Shown: positions 1-6,628 of the stretch, one piece after another
How positions within the stretch are numbered: position 1 is the stretch's first letter
Layout: the number at the start of each line of letters is the position of its first letter
Assembly (NCBI GenBank): GCA_023423335.1
Contig: JAFAFU010000013.1
Coordinates: 45,121 to 109,120, forward strand
DNA from: Bacillota bacterium
GTDB lineage: Bacteria; Bacillota; Clostridia; Lachnospirales; Lachnospiraceae
Reading direction: 5' to 3'
DNA length: 64,000 bases
Program-made: the position numbers and the translations under genes
The notes under the pieces: generated by a model
What the model saw: the letters and a program-made list of their open reading frames with translations, nothing else
Told to the model about the DNA's origin: nothing
Databases searched by the model: none

Positions 1-113
1 AGATTATTAGCAGCTGGCTTATTTTTTAAATGATAGATGATGTAATCAATTATTTCAGTTAAATCATCTTCAAATAAAGACAAATATCTTAATTTATAAA
101 TCTTCTCCGCCAT
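1..113 (-). CDS. RelE/ParE-family toxin, N-terminal part
   Basis: This is an incomplete reading frame that runs off the left edge of the window. About 37 residues are visible, starting MAEKIYKLRYLSLFEDDL and containing an IIDYIIYHLKNKPAA stretch, typical of the N-terminal helical hairpin of ParE/RelE-type toxins. The start codon lies inside the 3' end of the antitoxin gene with a 20-base overlap, so the two are translationally coupled. Toxins of this family cleave mRNA or poison gyrase; which applies here cannot be told from the fragment. The call leans on both sequence and position. Confidence 0.7.
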   Translation of the reverse strand, partial: MAEKIYKLRYLSLFEDDLTEIIDYIIYHLKNKPAANN

Positions 114-363
114 TAATTCTCTCCCTTAACCTTGAAAAAACTTCATCATGAGTATATCGGGTCTTATCCATAGCTGCGGCTCTATCTGCTTCGTCTAATT
201 TAAGTTCAATATCGTCAGTTAATTCAGCATACTTTTCAAGACTCATTACTACCATAGAGCCATATCCGTTTTTAGTCAAGTAAACGGGTTCTCCCTCATG
301 AACTAAGTTTTCTATTTCTGGAAATTTATTTCTTAGATCTGATACAGGTCGTATATTTATCAC
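94..363 (-). CDS. Phd/YefM-family antitoxin
   Basis: This small protein of about 89 residues opens MINIRPVSDLRNKFPEIE and continues with EPVYLTKNGYGSMVVMSLEKY, the standard DNA-binding fold of Phd/YefM antitoxins; the acidic C-terminal half would wrap the toxin. A GTG at 363 is preferred because AGGAGT lies seven bases ahead of it; a GTG at 372 touches that sequence and is unlikely. The gene precedes and overlaps the toxin gene, the usual antitoxin-first order. The pair is probably autoregulated through the repeats immediately upstream. Confidence 0.85.
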   Translation of the reverse strand: MINIRPVSDLRNKFPEIENLVHEGEPVYLTKNGYGSMVVMSLEKYAELTDDIELKLDEADRAAAMDKTRYTHDEVFSRLRERINGGEDL

Positions 364-375
364 AATAATCACTCC

Positions 376-407
376 TTATCATAATATTATCACTATATTA
401 TCATAAT
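376..407 (-). promoter_or_regulatory. Candidate operator of the toxin-antitoxin pair
   Basis: The ten-base motif TTATCATAAT occurs at 376-385 and again at 398-407, a spacing of 22 bases or two helical turns, just upstream of the antitoxin start. AT-rich repeated sites here fit autoregulation by a Phd/YefM protein. The repeat is seen directly; its role is inferred. Confidence 0.4.
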
Positions 408-504
408 TATATTGTAATAAATTGTGTTGATAGTGTCAATACAAAATATATATTAATTATAGGCTTAAAGCAATTACCGTTTATTATGTACTACCAAGAT
501 ATCC

Positions 505-699
505 CTATTGGTTCCATAACCCAATATGACACCAATGACAGGTAGAGTAGCCAATGGAGAGGAAGACAGGCTTGTTCTCTTCCTTCGCCTTTAGAAAGGC
601 TTCCTGCTCCCAGAGATACCAGTTAACAGGGTTATCATAATCAATCAGTCGCCTATTCTTATAGAATGAGCGGCTGTTTTTTGTCGGAAATTCTTTCAT
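505..699 (-). pseudogene. Truncated YyaL-like (DUF255) thioredoxin-fold remnant
   Basis: The frame encodes 64 residues that match the extreme N-terminus of the large YyaL/SSP411 family: a DNPVNWYLWEQEAFLKAK stretch, KPVFLSIGYS and then the hallmark TCHWCH. In full-length relatives of roughly 600-700 residues, CHWCH is followed by a MERESF-like sequence; here it runs into GLWNQ and a stop. No ribosome binding site precedes the ATG and nothing of the remaining protein is visible downstream. It is read as the decayed 5' end of a gene removed by deletion, not as a working small protein. Confidence 0.75.
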
Positions 700-706
700 A
701 CTTAAT

Positions 707-766
707 GTAAAGTTAGCTTGACAATTGAGGCCAATACTGCTAAAATGAATGTAAAGTAAACTTTAC
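707..766 (+). promoter_or_regulatory. Promoter and palindromic operator of the XRE regulator
   Basis: TTGACA at 718-723 and TAAAAT at 741-746 are 17 bases apart, a good SigA-type promoter. The inverted repeat GTAAAGTAAACTTTAC at 751-766 covers the expected transcription start, and a half site GTAAAGTT sits at 707-714 just upstream of the -35. This arrangement suggests autorepression by the downstream XRE protein. Confidence 0.65.
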
Positions 767-790
767 GCGAATAGAGAGGAGCGTTTATGA

Positions 791-997
791 TTGAAAAATC
801 AAATTAAAATACTTAGAGAAGAGTTTAATTTTACACAGCAATACCTGGCGGAAAAGGTTAAGGTATCAAGACAGACGATAATTTCACTGGAGAGCGGAAA
901 GTACAATCCGTCCATTTTTTTAGCCCACAAAATTGCCGGGGTATTTCATAAGACGATAGAAGAGGTATTTATTTTTGAGGAGGATGATGATGAATAA
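791..997 (+). CDS. XRE-family HTH transcriptional regulator
   Basis: The 68-residue protein is essentially one helix-turn-helix domain: it opens MKNQIKILREEFNFTQQYLAEKV, continues with SRQTIISLESGKYNP as recognition helix, and ends in the acidic tail EEVFIFEEDDDE. This matches the short YozG/YgzD-like XRE regulators that sit next to small membrane proteins in Firmicutes. The start is TTG at 791 with GAGGAG about ten bases ahead; an ATG at 787 is out of frame and stops at once. Its 3' end overlaps the next gene. It probably represses its own promoter through the palindrome at 751-766. Confidence 0.85.
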   Translation: MKNQIKILREEFNFTQQYLAEKVKVSRQTIISLESGKYNPSIFLAHKIAGVFHKTIEEVFIFEEDDDE

Positions 998-1400
998 TAA
1001 AAGGATGATAAAAAAGGATATCCTATTTGCCGTTATATTTATTATAATAGGAGCAGCAGCGGGAATAACCGGGTTTATATTTGAATATCAGCAAGGGATG
1101 ATGGCGGGATTAACGATAGGATTTCTGCCAACCGGAACAGGAATGCTTATCATGTACCGATATGCCATGAAAAAACCGGAGCTGATGAAGAACATTGAAC
1201 TTGAAAAAGAGGAAAGAAATCAATATATTAATACAAAAGCCGGCTATCATGCATTTTGGATCACTTATTGGTATATTTTTATTGCCGTGATTCTGCATCA
1301 TATTATTGAGATACCGTCTTTGACATTTCTAATTATAACCCTATGCTTCCTGCCGGTTATCTATTTCACATTGGTGATTATATTTCATAGAAAATACTGA
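990..1400 (+). CDS. Small multi-pass membrane protein paired with XRE regulator
   Basis: About 136 residues with four likely membrane segments: near residues 10-28, 34-54, 87-105 and 110-130 of the product. The protein resembles the DUF2178/DUF3796-type membrane proteins that commonly follow short XRE regulators; the biochemical role of that group is not established. Three tandem ATGs (984, 987, 990) follow AGGAGG at 978-983; the last has the best spacing and is chosen. The gene overlaps the regulator by eight bases and is certainly cotranscribed with it, so a regulator/sensor partnership is plausible but unproven. Confidence 0.65.
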   Translation: MNNKRMIKKDILFAVIFIIIGAAAGITGFIFEYQQGMMAGLTIGFLPTGTGMLIMYRYAMKKPELMKNIELEKEERNQYINTKAGYHAFWITYWYIFIAVILHHIIEIPSLTFLIITLCFLPVIYFTLVIIFHRKY

Positions 1401-1487
1401 TATCAAAGCAATCCGATATATTTTCCTGAATAAATGTCGGGAAAATAAATTCACTTAAGGATATCATATACGCATGGAGGTTATCTT

Positions 1488-2318
1488 ATGGACTGGACCA
1501 ATCGAATGAATAAGGTTATTGATTATGTGGAAGAACACTTGGGAAGTGAGATCTGTGAGAACGAGATAAGCAAAATTATGGCCTGTCCTTTTGCCGTATT
1601 TCAAAGCTCATTTACACAGATCACCGGTTTGTCCTTTCGGGATTATATCCGCCGGCGCAGGCTGACTTGTGCGGCATATGACCTGCAGAATACGGATGAG
1701 AAGATCATTGATATTGCTGTGAAATATGGTTATCAATCAGCGGATGCGTTCCGGGTTGCATTCAAACGCCTGCATGGTGTCAACCCAATAACCGTAAGAA
1801 ACACTCTTGTCACACTGACATTTTATTGTCGCCTGGAGTTTGAGGTTAATATTAAGGGGGTTGATAAGATGAATTATACGATTATGAGAAGAGAACCATT
1901 TAAGGTAATAGGGATCAGACGTACTACCCCTTACGGAGGCGGTACCTGGGCAATTGTAAAAGGCGGATATGATAAATACAGTGAATTATGCGGCCGGTTT
2001 TTTGATCTGGGTCTGTGTTTTGGTTTTGGCAAGGATGGAAGCAATGATTATATGTGCGGGCTCGAATGGAATCAAGAAACTGTTCCGGGGCTGGATACAT
2101 ATGAATATCCGGAGGCAGACTGGATCAAATTTGAGGCGAAGGGAGCATTATCGGATCAGGTATTAGCAGGAGTATGGCACCGGATTAATAATGAATTCCT
2201 GCCTCAAAGTAAATTTATAAAAAGCGGACTTCCTACGATAGAAAAGTATGTTGCCTGGGATGAAGCCCTTGATATCTGCCATGTTGAGATATGGGTACCG
2301 GTTGTAAACAAGCAATAA
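1488..2318 (+). CDS. AraC-type regulator with GyrI-like effector domain
   Basis: The 276-residue protein has an N-terminal AraC double helix-turn-helix (about 1-105; ITGLSFRDYIRRRRL and DIAVKYGYQSADAFRVAFKRLHGVNP) followed by a GyrI-like small-molecule-binding domain (about 125-276; MRREPFKVIGIRRTTPYG to the C-terminal CHVEIWVPV). This is the Rob-like order, DNA-binding domain first. Such proteins sense hydrophobic or cationic compounds and control efflux or detoxification genes. AGGT is well placed before ATG 1488. The gene stands alone and is followed by a terminator, so its targets cannot be read from context. Confidence 0.85.
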   Translation: MDWTNRMNKVIDYVEEHLGSEICENEISKIMACPFAVFQSSFTQITGLSFRDYIRRRRLTCAAYDLQNTDEKIIDIAVKYGYQSADAFRVAFKRLHGVNPITVRNTLVTLTFYCRLEFEVNIKGVDKMNYTIMRREPFKVIGIRRTTPYGGGTWAIVKGGYDKYSELCGRFFDLGLCFGFGKDGSNDYMCGLEWNQETVPGLDTYEYPEADWIKFEAKGALSDQVLAGVWHRINNEFLPQSKFIKSGLPTIEKYVAWDEALDICHVEIWVPVVNKQ

Positions 2319-2353
2319 TCAAAATATGAAATGGATGTGTGACCAAAAATTCT

Positions 2354-2399
2354 CCCGGATTAGTGATGTTAATTAATCCGGGGGATTTCTGCTTTTTAT
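2354..2399 (+). terminator. Intrinsic terminator after the AraC/GyrI gene
   Basis: CCCGGATTA at 2354-2362 pairs perfectly with TAATCCGGG at 2374-2382, followed after a short GGATTTCTGC spacer by a T-rich run. The location just after the stop at 2318 fits Rho-independent termination. Confidence 0.75.
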
Positions 2400-2457
2400 T
2401 GATTTTGTAATGCCTGTGGTTTGCGTAATTGAATTCAAAATAAATATAAAATGGTGA

Positions 2458-2486
2458 TTGACATATCGGTTATTATCGTATATGAT
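2458..2486 (+). promoter_or_regulatory. SigA-type promoter of the cystine-type transporter operon
   Basis: TTGACA at 2458-2463 and TATGAT at 2481-2486 are separated by 17 bases. Transcription would start near 2493, giving a leader of about 50 bases before the Cys-rich peptide and about 270 before the first permease gene. Confidence 0.7.
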
Positions 2487-2543
2487 GTGTATACCATATA
2501 AATCATATATAAATAGTAGGAATAGAAAAGAAGGATAATAGAG

Positions 2544-2642
2544 ATGAAGAATAAATATAATACCCCGAAAATAAATATTACTATGTGTTGCTGCAGATGC
2601 CGTTCCTTAAATCCGGAACTAATATGCGTATGCGAAGCTTAG
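2544..2642 (+). CDS. Cys-rich leader peptide (candidate attenuator peptide)
   Basis: A 32-residue frame starts at ATG 2544 with AAGGA eight bases ahead. It encodes MKNKYNTPKINIT, then MCCCRCRS, NPEL and ICVCEA: six cysteines (residues 15, 16, 17, 19, 28, 30), far above chance. It lies between a strong promoter and an intrinsic terminator, ahead of an amino-acid ABC transporter. Cysteine-rich leader peptides that attenuate sulfur-uptake genes are known in Actinobacteria; an equivalent role is inferred here: ribosomes stalling at Cys codons when cysteine is scarce would let transcription continue. The frame is too short for most gene finders. Confidence 0.7.
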   Translation: MKNKYNTPKINITMCCCRCRSLNPELICVCEA

Positions 2643-2689
2643 GATTTTTTATTCTTGTCTGAATTGGAAGGGTAGAGTAGAATAAGTCG

Positions 2690-2718
2690 GCAGATGCACC
2701 GGAAGATCTGCTTTTTTT
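2690..2718 (+). terminator. Leader terminator (attenuator) before the transporter genes
   Basis: GCAGAT at 2690-2695 pairs with ATCTGC at 2706-2711 across a ten-base loop, followed directly by seven T residues at 2712-2718. It sits between the Cys-rich leader peptide and the first permease. The 5' arm GCAGATGC is repeated inside the leader's Cys codons at 2593-2600, and TGTCTG at 2656-2661 could pair with either copy, giving a classic 1:2 / 2:3 / 3:4 layout on paper. Confidence 0.7.
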
Positions 2719-2763
2719 GTGCGAAAGCAAAGGGAGAGGTTATTTGGAAAAGGGGGAAGGAAC

Positions 2764-3423
2764 TTGGATTTTGGATTTATAAAGGAAAATATACCCTTCT
2801 ATTTGGAGGCCGGAGTATTAACGGTCAGAATCGCTTTTATCGGTATCGCAGCCTCTCTTATCGTTGGTTTGGCCTGCAGTTTGATCCGGTATTTTCGTAT
2901 ACCGGTGCTGCGTATCGTTGCAGGGATCTATGTTGAGATTTCCAGAAACACTCCGCTGCTGATACAATTGTTCTTCCTGTATTTTGGTTTGCCAAAGCTG
3001 GGAATTATGTTAAGTTCTGAGACCTGTGCCATTGTAGGCTTGGTTTTCCTGGGCGGCAGTTATATGTCAGAGGCCTTCCGCAGCGGTCTGGAAGCAATTC
3101 AGGATATCCAGATTGAAGCCGGCTTAAGTATAGGGCTGACAAAGCTCCAGGTATTCCGTTATGTATTACTGCCTCAGGCCATATCGGTTTCCGTCCCGGC
3201 GTTTGCCGCCAATTCGGTATTTCTGATTAAGGAAACCTCGGTTTTTTCTGCAGTTGCTTTGGCAGATCTAATGTATGTTGCAAAGGATCTGATCGGGATG
3301 TACTACAAAACAGACGAAGCACTCTTAATGCTGGTGGCGGCATATCTCATTATCTTATTGCCGGTGTCGATTGTTTTTACATTAGTAGAGAGGAAACTAA
3401 GATATGCAGGATTTGGGAATTAA
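2764..3423 (+). CDS. Polar amino-acid (probable cystine) ABC permease 1
   Basis: About 219 residues with five or six membrane spans form a HisM/GlnP-type permease. The binding-protein-dependent signature EAGLSIGLTKLQVFRYVLLPQ (read in two parts) lies mid-protein, and an early NTPLLIQLFFLYFGLPKLG matches the family. The start is TTG at 2764 with GGGGGAAGG just ahead; an upstream in-frame extension to 2719 begins inside the terminator and is rejected. It overlaps the next permease gene by 20 bases. Substrate choice as cystine is inferred from the Cys-rich leader, not from the protein. Confidence 0.85.
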   Translation: MDFGFIKENIPFYLEAGVLTVRIAFIGIAASLIVGLACSLIRYFRIPVLRIVAGIYVEISRNTPLLIQLFFLYFGLPKLGIMLSSETCAIVGLVFLGGSYMSEAFRSGLEAIQDIQIEAGLSIGLTKLQVFRYVLLPQAISVSVPAFAANSVFLIKETSVFSAVALADLMYVAKDLIGMYYKTDEALLMLVAAYLIILLPVSIVFTLVERKLRYAGFGN

Positions 3424-4081
3424 AGTTCTGTTTCAGGGCAGGAATTTTATAAGAATTTTAGAGGGCTTATGGGTGACAGTCCGGATATCCTTAATTGCGG
3501 TAATCCTATCCATTCTGCTTGGGATCGTTCTGGGAATGATCATGACTTCGAAAAACCCCATGATAAAAGCGGTGACCAGAGCTTATCTGGAATTTGTCAG
3601 AATAATGCCGCAGCTGGTACTGTTATTTCTTGTTTATTTCGGTGTTACAAAGGCCTTCGGAATTCATCTTTCCGGTGAATTGTCGGCAGTTATTGTATTT
3701 ACCCTATGGGGAACAGCAGAAATGGGGGATTTGGTCAGAGGTGCGCTCACATCAATACCGAAGCATCAGTATGAAAGCGGAAAAGCGATCGGGCTGACCG
3801 GCCGCCAGATTTATTTATACATCATTATTCCTCAGACAATCCGAAGACTGCTTCCGCTGGCAATTAACCTGGTGACAAGAATGATTAAAACAACCTCCCT
3901 GATTGTACTAATCGGAGTCGTTGAGGTGGTGAAAGTAGGGCAGCAGATCATAGAAGCCTCCCGGCTGTCGGTACCGTCGGCCGCACTTTGGATCTATGGA
4001 GTTATATTCTTCCTGTATTTTATCGTATGTTATCCGATTTCATTACTGGCAGCCAAATTAGAAAAAGCATGGAGGAATTGA
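3404..4081 (+). CDS. Polar amino-acid (probable cystine) ABC permease 2
   Basis: The 225-residue inner-membrane permease is a paralogue of its upstream neighbour, with FVRIMPQLVLLFLVYFGV and the ATPase-contact loop ESGKAIGLTGRQIYLYIIIP. The two would form the heterodimeric membrane channel of a HAAT/PAAT-type importer. The start lies inside the upstream gene, implying translational coupling. It ends 13 bases before the ATPase gene, so permeases, ATPase and binding protein form one operon. Confidence 0.87.
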   Translation: MQDLGIKVLFQGRNFIRILEGLWVTVRISLIAVILSILLGIVLGMIMTSKNPMIKAVTRAYLEFVRIMPQLVLLFLVYFGVTKAFGIHLSGELSAVIVFTLWGTAEMGDLVRGALTSIPKHQYESGKAIGLTGRQIYLYIIIPQTIRRLLPLAINLVTRMIKTTSLIVLIGVVEVVKVGQQIIEASRLSVPSAALWIYGVIFFLYFIVCYPISLLAAKLEKAWRN

Positions 4082-4094
4082 GGGGATCAGCAGA

Positions 4095-4871
4095 ATGAAG
4101 AAAAAGACAGAAACCATATTGGAAATAAAGGACCTGACAAAGAAGTATGATAACTTAGAGGTACTAAAGAAGATATCCCTGGATATCCATAAGGGCGAAG
4201 TGGTCGTAATCGTCGGACCCTCCGGCTGTGGGAAAAGCTCCCTCCTTCGATGTATTAACGGACTGGAGCAGATCCAGTCGGGAGATATTCTCCTGCAGGG
4301 AGAAAAGATTAGTAACCTGAAGAAAAATATGCACCTGGTACGGCAGAGAATTGGAATGGTATTTCAAAGCTATGATTTATTTCCGCATATGACGATATTG
4401 GATAATATTTTGTTAGGCCCGTTAAAAGCGCAGCACAGAAATAAAGCCGAGGCAGTAAAAGAAGCAGAAGAGCTGCTGACCAGAGTCGGCCTTATTGATA
4501 AGAGGGATGCATATCCAAGACAGCTTTCGGGGGGCCAGAAGCAGAGGGCAGCTATTGTACGGGCATTATGTATGCACCCGGATATTATGCTTTTTGATGA
4601 AGTCACTGCGGCACTGGATCCGGAGATGGTAAGAGAAGTCCTCGATGTTATGCTTGAGCTGGCCAGGGAAGGAAGTACTATGGTAATTGTTACACATGAG
4701 ATGCAGTTCGCCCGGGCGATAGCCGACCGGATTATATTTATTGACAAAGGTGAAATCGTAGAGGAAAGCGATCCGGAGGAATTTTTTACGAATCCGAAGA
4801 CGGACCGTGCCAGACAATTTCTAAATGTGTTTGAATTTGACGCGGTGAAACGTGTTGAAGATAAAATGTGA
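4095..4871 (+). CDS. Amino-acid ABC transporter ATP-binding protein
   Basis: The 258-residue ATPase energises the importer. All motifs are present: Walker A GPSGCGKSS near residue 40, Q-loop VFQSYDLFPH, signature LSGGQKQR, Walker B IMLFDEVTAALDP and the switch His in VTHEMQFA. It matches the GlnQ/TcyC group. AGGGG precedes ATG 4095. The order permease-permease-ATPase-binding protein is common in Firmicutes cystine and polar amino-acid systems. Confidence 0.92.
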   Translation: MKKKTETILEIKDLTKKYDNLEVLKKISLDIHKGEVVVIVGPSGCGKSSLLRCINGLEQIQSGDILLQGEKISNLKKNMHLVRQRIGMVFQSYDLFPHMTILDNILLGPLKAQHRNKAEAVKEAEELLTRVGLIDKRDAYPRQLSGGQKQRAAIVRALCMHPDIMLFDEVTAALDPEMVREVLDVMLELAREGSTMVIVTHEMQFARAIADRIIFIDKGEIVEESDPEEFFTNPKTDRARQFLNVFEFDAVKRVEDKM

Positions 4872-4930
4872 CGGTAAAAAGTCACGAAGCATTCTATGTA
4901 AAATAATAAAGAAAAGGAAGAGGAGAAATT

Positions 4931-5806
4931 ATGAAGAACACAAAAAAACTCATTACACTATTACTAATTCTTACATTTGTTGTATCTGCTTTTGCAGCAT
5001 GCAAATCCGATAAAGGGACGGATGCCGAAAAAACCGGTACGAATTCAAATCAGAGTGCAAGAACATTGGAGGAAATCAAAAAGAGCGGCAAAATTGTGAT
5101 CGGCGTATTCAGTGATAAGAAGCCCTTTGGTTATGTTGATGAAAACGGCGAATATCAGGGCTATGATGTTTATTTCGGTAACAGGATAGCCAAGGATTTG
5201 GGTGTCGATGTCGAGTATGTAGCAGTGGAAGCGGCAAGCCGTGTGGAATACCTGGTTACCGCAAAAGTTGATATTATTCTTGCTAATTTTACCGTGACAA
5301 AGGAACGGGCAGAGAAGGTTGATTTCGCTCTTCCTTATATGAAGGTCGCACTTGGCGTGGTATCTCCGGATAATGCAATTATTACCGAGGCTTCCCAGTT
5401 GAACGGTAAAACCTTAATTGTAAGCAAGGGTACGACGGCGGAGACTTATTTCACCGAGAACTATCCGGAGGTTAAATTATTAAAGTTTGACCAGTACAGC
5501 GAAGCATACAACGCTTTATTGGATGGACGGGGTGATGCATTCTCAACGGATAATACCGAGGTTCTTGCATGGGCAATTGAGAATAAGGGCTTTACTGTCG
5601 GCGTTGAATCCTTAGGCAGCCTTGATACGATTGCTCCCGCAGTACAAAAGGGGAATACGGAATTATTAAACTGGCTGAATGATGAGATCAAAAAATTGGG
5701 TGAGGAAAGCTTCTTCCATGCCAATTACGAGGAAACCCTGGCTCCGGTATATGGTGATGCCGCTGATCCGGACAGCTTGGTTGTGGAAGGCGGAATTGTA
5801 GAATAA
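4931..5806 (+). CDS. Amino-acid-binding lipoprotein (SBP_bac_3 family)
   Basis: A 291-residue extracellular substrate-binding protein. The signal peptide (residues 1-22) ends in a lipobox around SAFAAC, so the mature protein should be lipid-anchored at Cys23. The family 3 solute-binding fold is recognised from GKIVIGVFSDKKPFGYVDENG, NFTVTKERAEKVDFALPY and GKTLIVSKGTTAE. It is last in the operon with AGGAGAAATT ahead of the ATG. Cystine is the favoured ligand because of the leader peptide, but other polar amino acids are possible. Confidence 0.88.
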   Translation: MKNTKKLITLLLILTFVVSAFAACKSDKGTDAEKTGTNSNQSARTLEEIKKSGKIVIGVFSDKKPFGYVDENGEYQGYDVYFGNRIAKDLGVDVEYVAVEAASRVEYLVTAKVDIILANFTVTKERAEKVDFALPYMKVALGVVSPDNAIITEASQLNGKTLIVSKGTTAETYFTENYPEVKLLKFDQYSEAYNALLDGRGDAFSTDNTEVLAWAIENKGFTVGVESLGSLDTIAPAVQKGNTELLNWLNDEIKKLGEESFFHANYEETLAPVYGDAADPDSLVVEGGIVE

Positions 5807-5862
5807 GCGGAACGAGCGGAAGAATATCCGGGTTAAATATAATACCGAAAATGATATAGATT

Positions 5863-5895
5863 AAAAAGGCTCTTGCTTGTATTGGCAAGGGCCTT
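5863..5895 (-). terminator. Terminator of the GNAT gene, possibly bidirectional
   Basis: AAGGCTCTTGC (5866-5876) pairs with GCAAGGGCCTT (5885-5895) with one G-U. Read on the minus strand the stem is followed by TTTTT, so it ends the acetyltransferase transcript; on the plus strand the tail is weak, but it could also stop the transporter operon. Confidence 0.75.
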
Positions 5896-5900
5896 AATCA

Positions 5901-6371
5901 TTATAGCTTTAGAACGGCAATATCCTCGCCGCCGATTACCTTACCCGTTTCTACGAAGCCCAGAGAAGCATATAAGGCTTTCGCTACAGTATTTTCCGGT
6001 TCATAGGACAGGGATATTAATGGTGCTTTTCCATGGGGGAAGGTACGGACCAGCTCAATTGCTTTTCTCATAGCTGCCTTCCCATAACCCTTTCCCTGAT
6101 GTTTCTTGTCAATCATTAATCGGCATATCCAGTAAACGGCTTCGTCATAATACTCGTCGGGTAGGTTATACACAAGCAGGAGAAAGCCGACCATGGTATC
6201 CTGTTCATATAAGGCATAGGGCATAGGGATTCCATCATTTTCTGCCAATGCCAAATAGCATTCGGCCAGGCTGCAGACATTACTGGCCACAAAGCTTTTC
6301 TGATCTTCTCTTGGTTCCATATGGATACATTCTTCAAAATTATCCGAGGTTATATTTCGTAATTCGATCAA
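5901..6371 (-). CDS. GNAT-family N-acetyltransferase (PaiA/BltD-like)
   Basis: The 156-residue protein carries the acetyl-CoA-binding motif A, RLMIDKKHQGKGYGKAAMRK, around residues 88-107, and motif B SYEPENTVAKALYASLGF near the C-terminus. The overall order resembles spermidine/spermine acetyltransferases such as BltD and PaiA, which acetylate polyamines, but the substrate cannot be fixed from sequence alone. AGGAG stands a few bases before the start. It is transcribed alone, divergently from the korA operon. Confidence 0.8.
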   Translation of the reverse strand: MIELRNITSDNFEECIHMEPREDQKSFVASNVCSLAECYLALAENDGIPMPYALYEQDTMVGFLLLVYNLPDEYYDEAVYWICRLMIDKKHQGKGYGKAAMRKAIELVRTFPHGKAPLISLSYEPENTVAKALYASLGFVETGKVIGGEDIAVLKL

Positions 6372-6453
6372 AGTATTCTCCTGTCATGAATTAATTTGTA
6401 TATCTGCAATTGAAAAATTATATCATGGATGGTACACTTATTCAAGGCTTAAT

Positions 6454-6523
6454 TTTACATAAATGTAAATTTTATACAAATGCAAAATTACTGCTTGATA
6501 TTTTAGAGTATATTTAATATAAT
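6454..6523 (+). promoter_or_regulatory. Promoter and palindrome upstream of korA
   Basis: TTGATA (6495-6500) and TATAAT (6518-6523) are 17 bases apart. Just upstream, TTTACATAAATGTAAA (6454-6469) is a perfect 7-2-7 inverted repeat, followed by a degenerate copy at about 6470-6486. The palindrome lies between two divergent genes and could bind a regulator of either. Confidence 0.6.
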
Positions 6524-6628
6524 AGTAATAATTACTATTATTCTATGTTTTAGTCTCATGGATTTACTATTTCTTACATATAATTTTATAATGTTGCAGG
6601 AATGGAAGAAAGCAGGAGGGATGTGTAA

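Noticed and set aside
4370..4885. 171-residue minus-strand frame
   Set aside because: It is the shadow of the ABC ATPase gene on the other strand, Ser/Ile-rich with no binding site.
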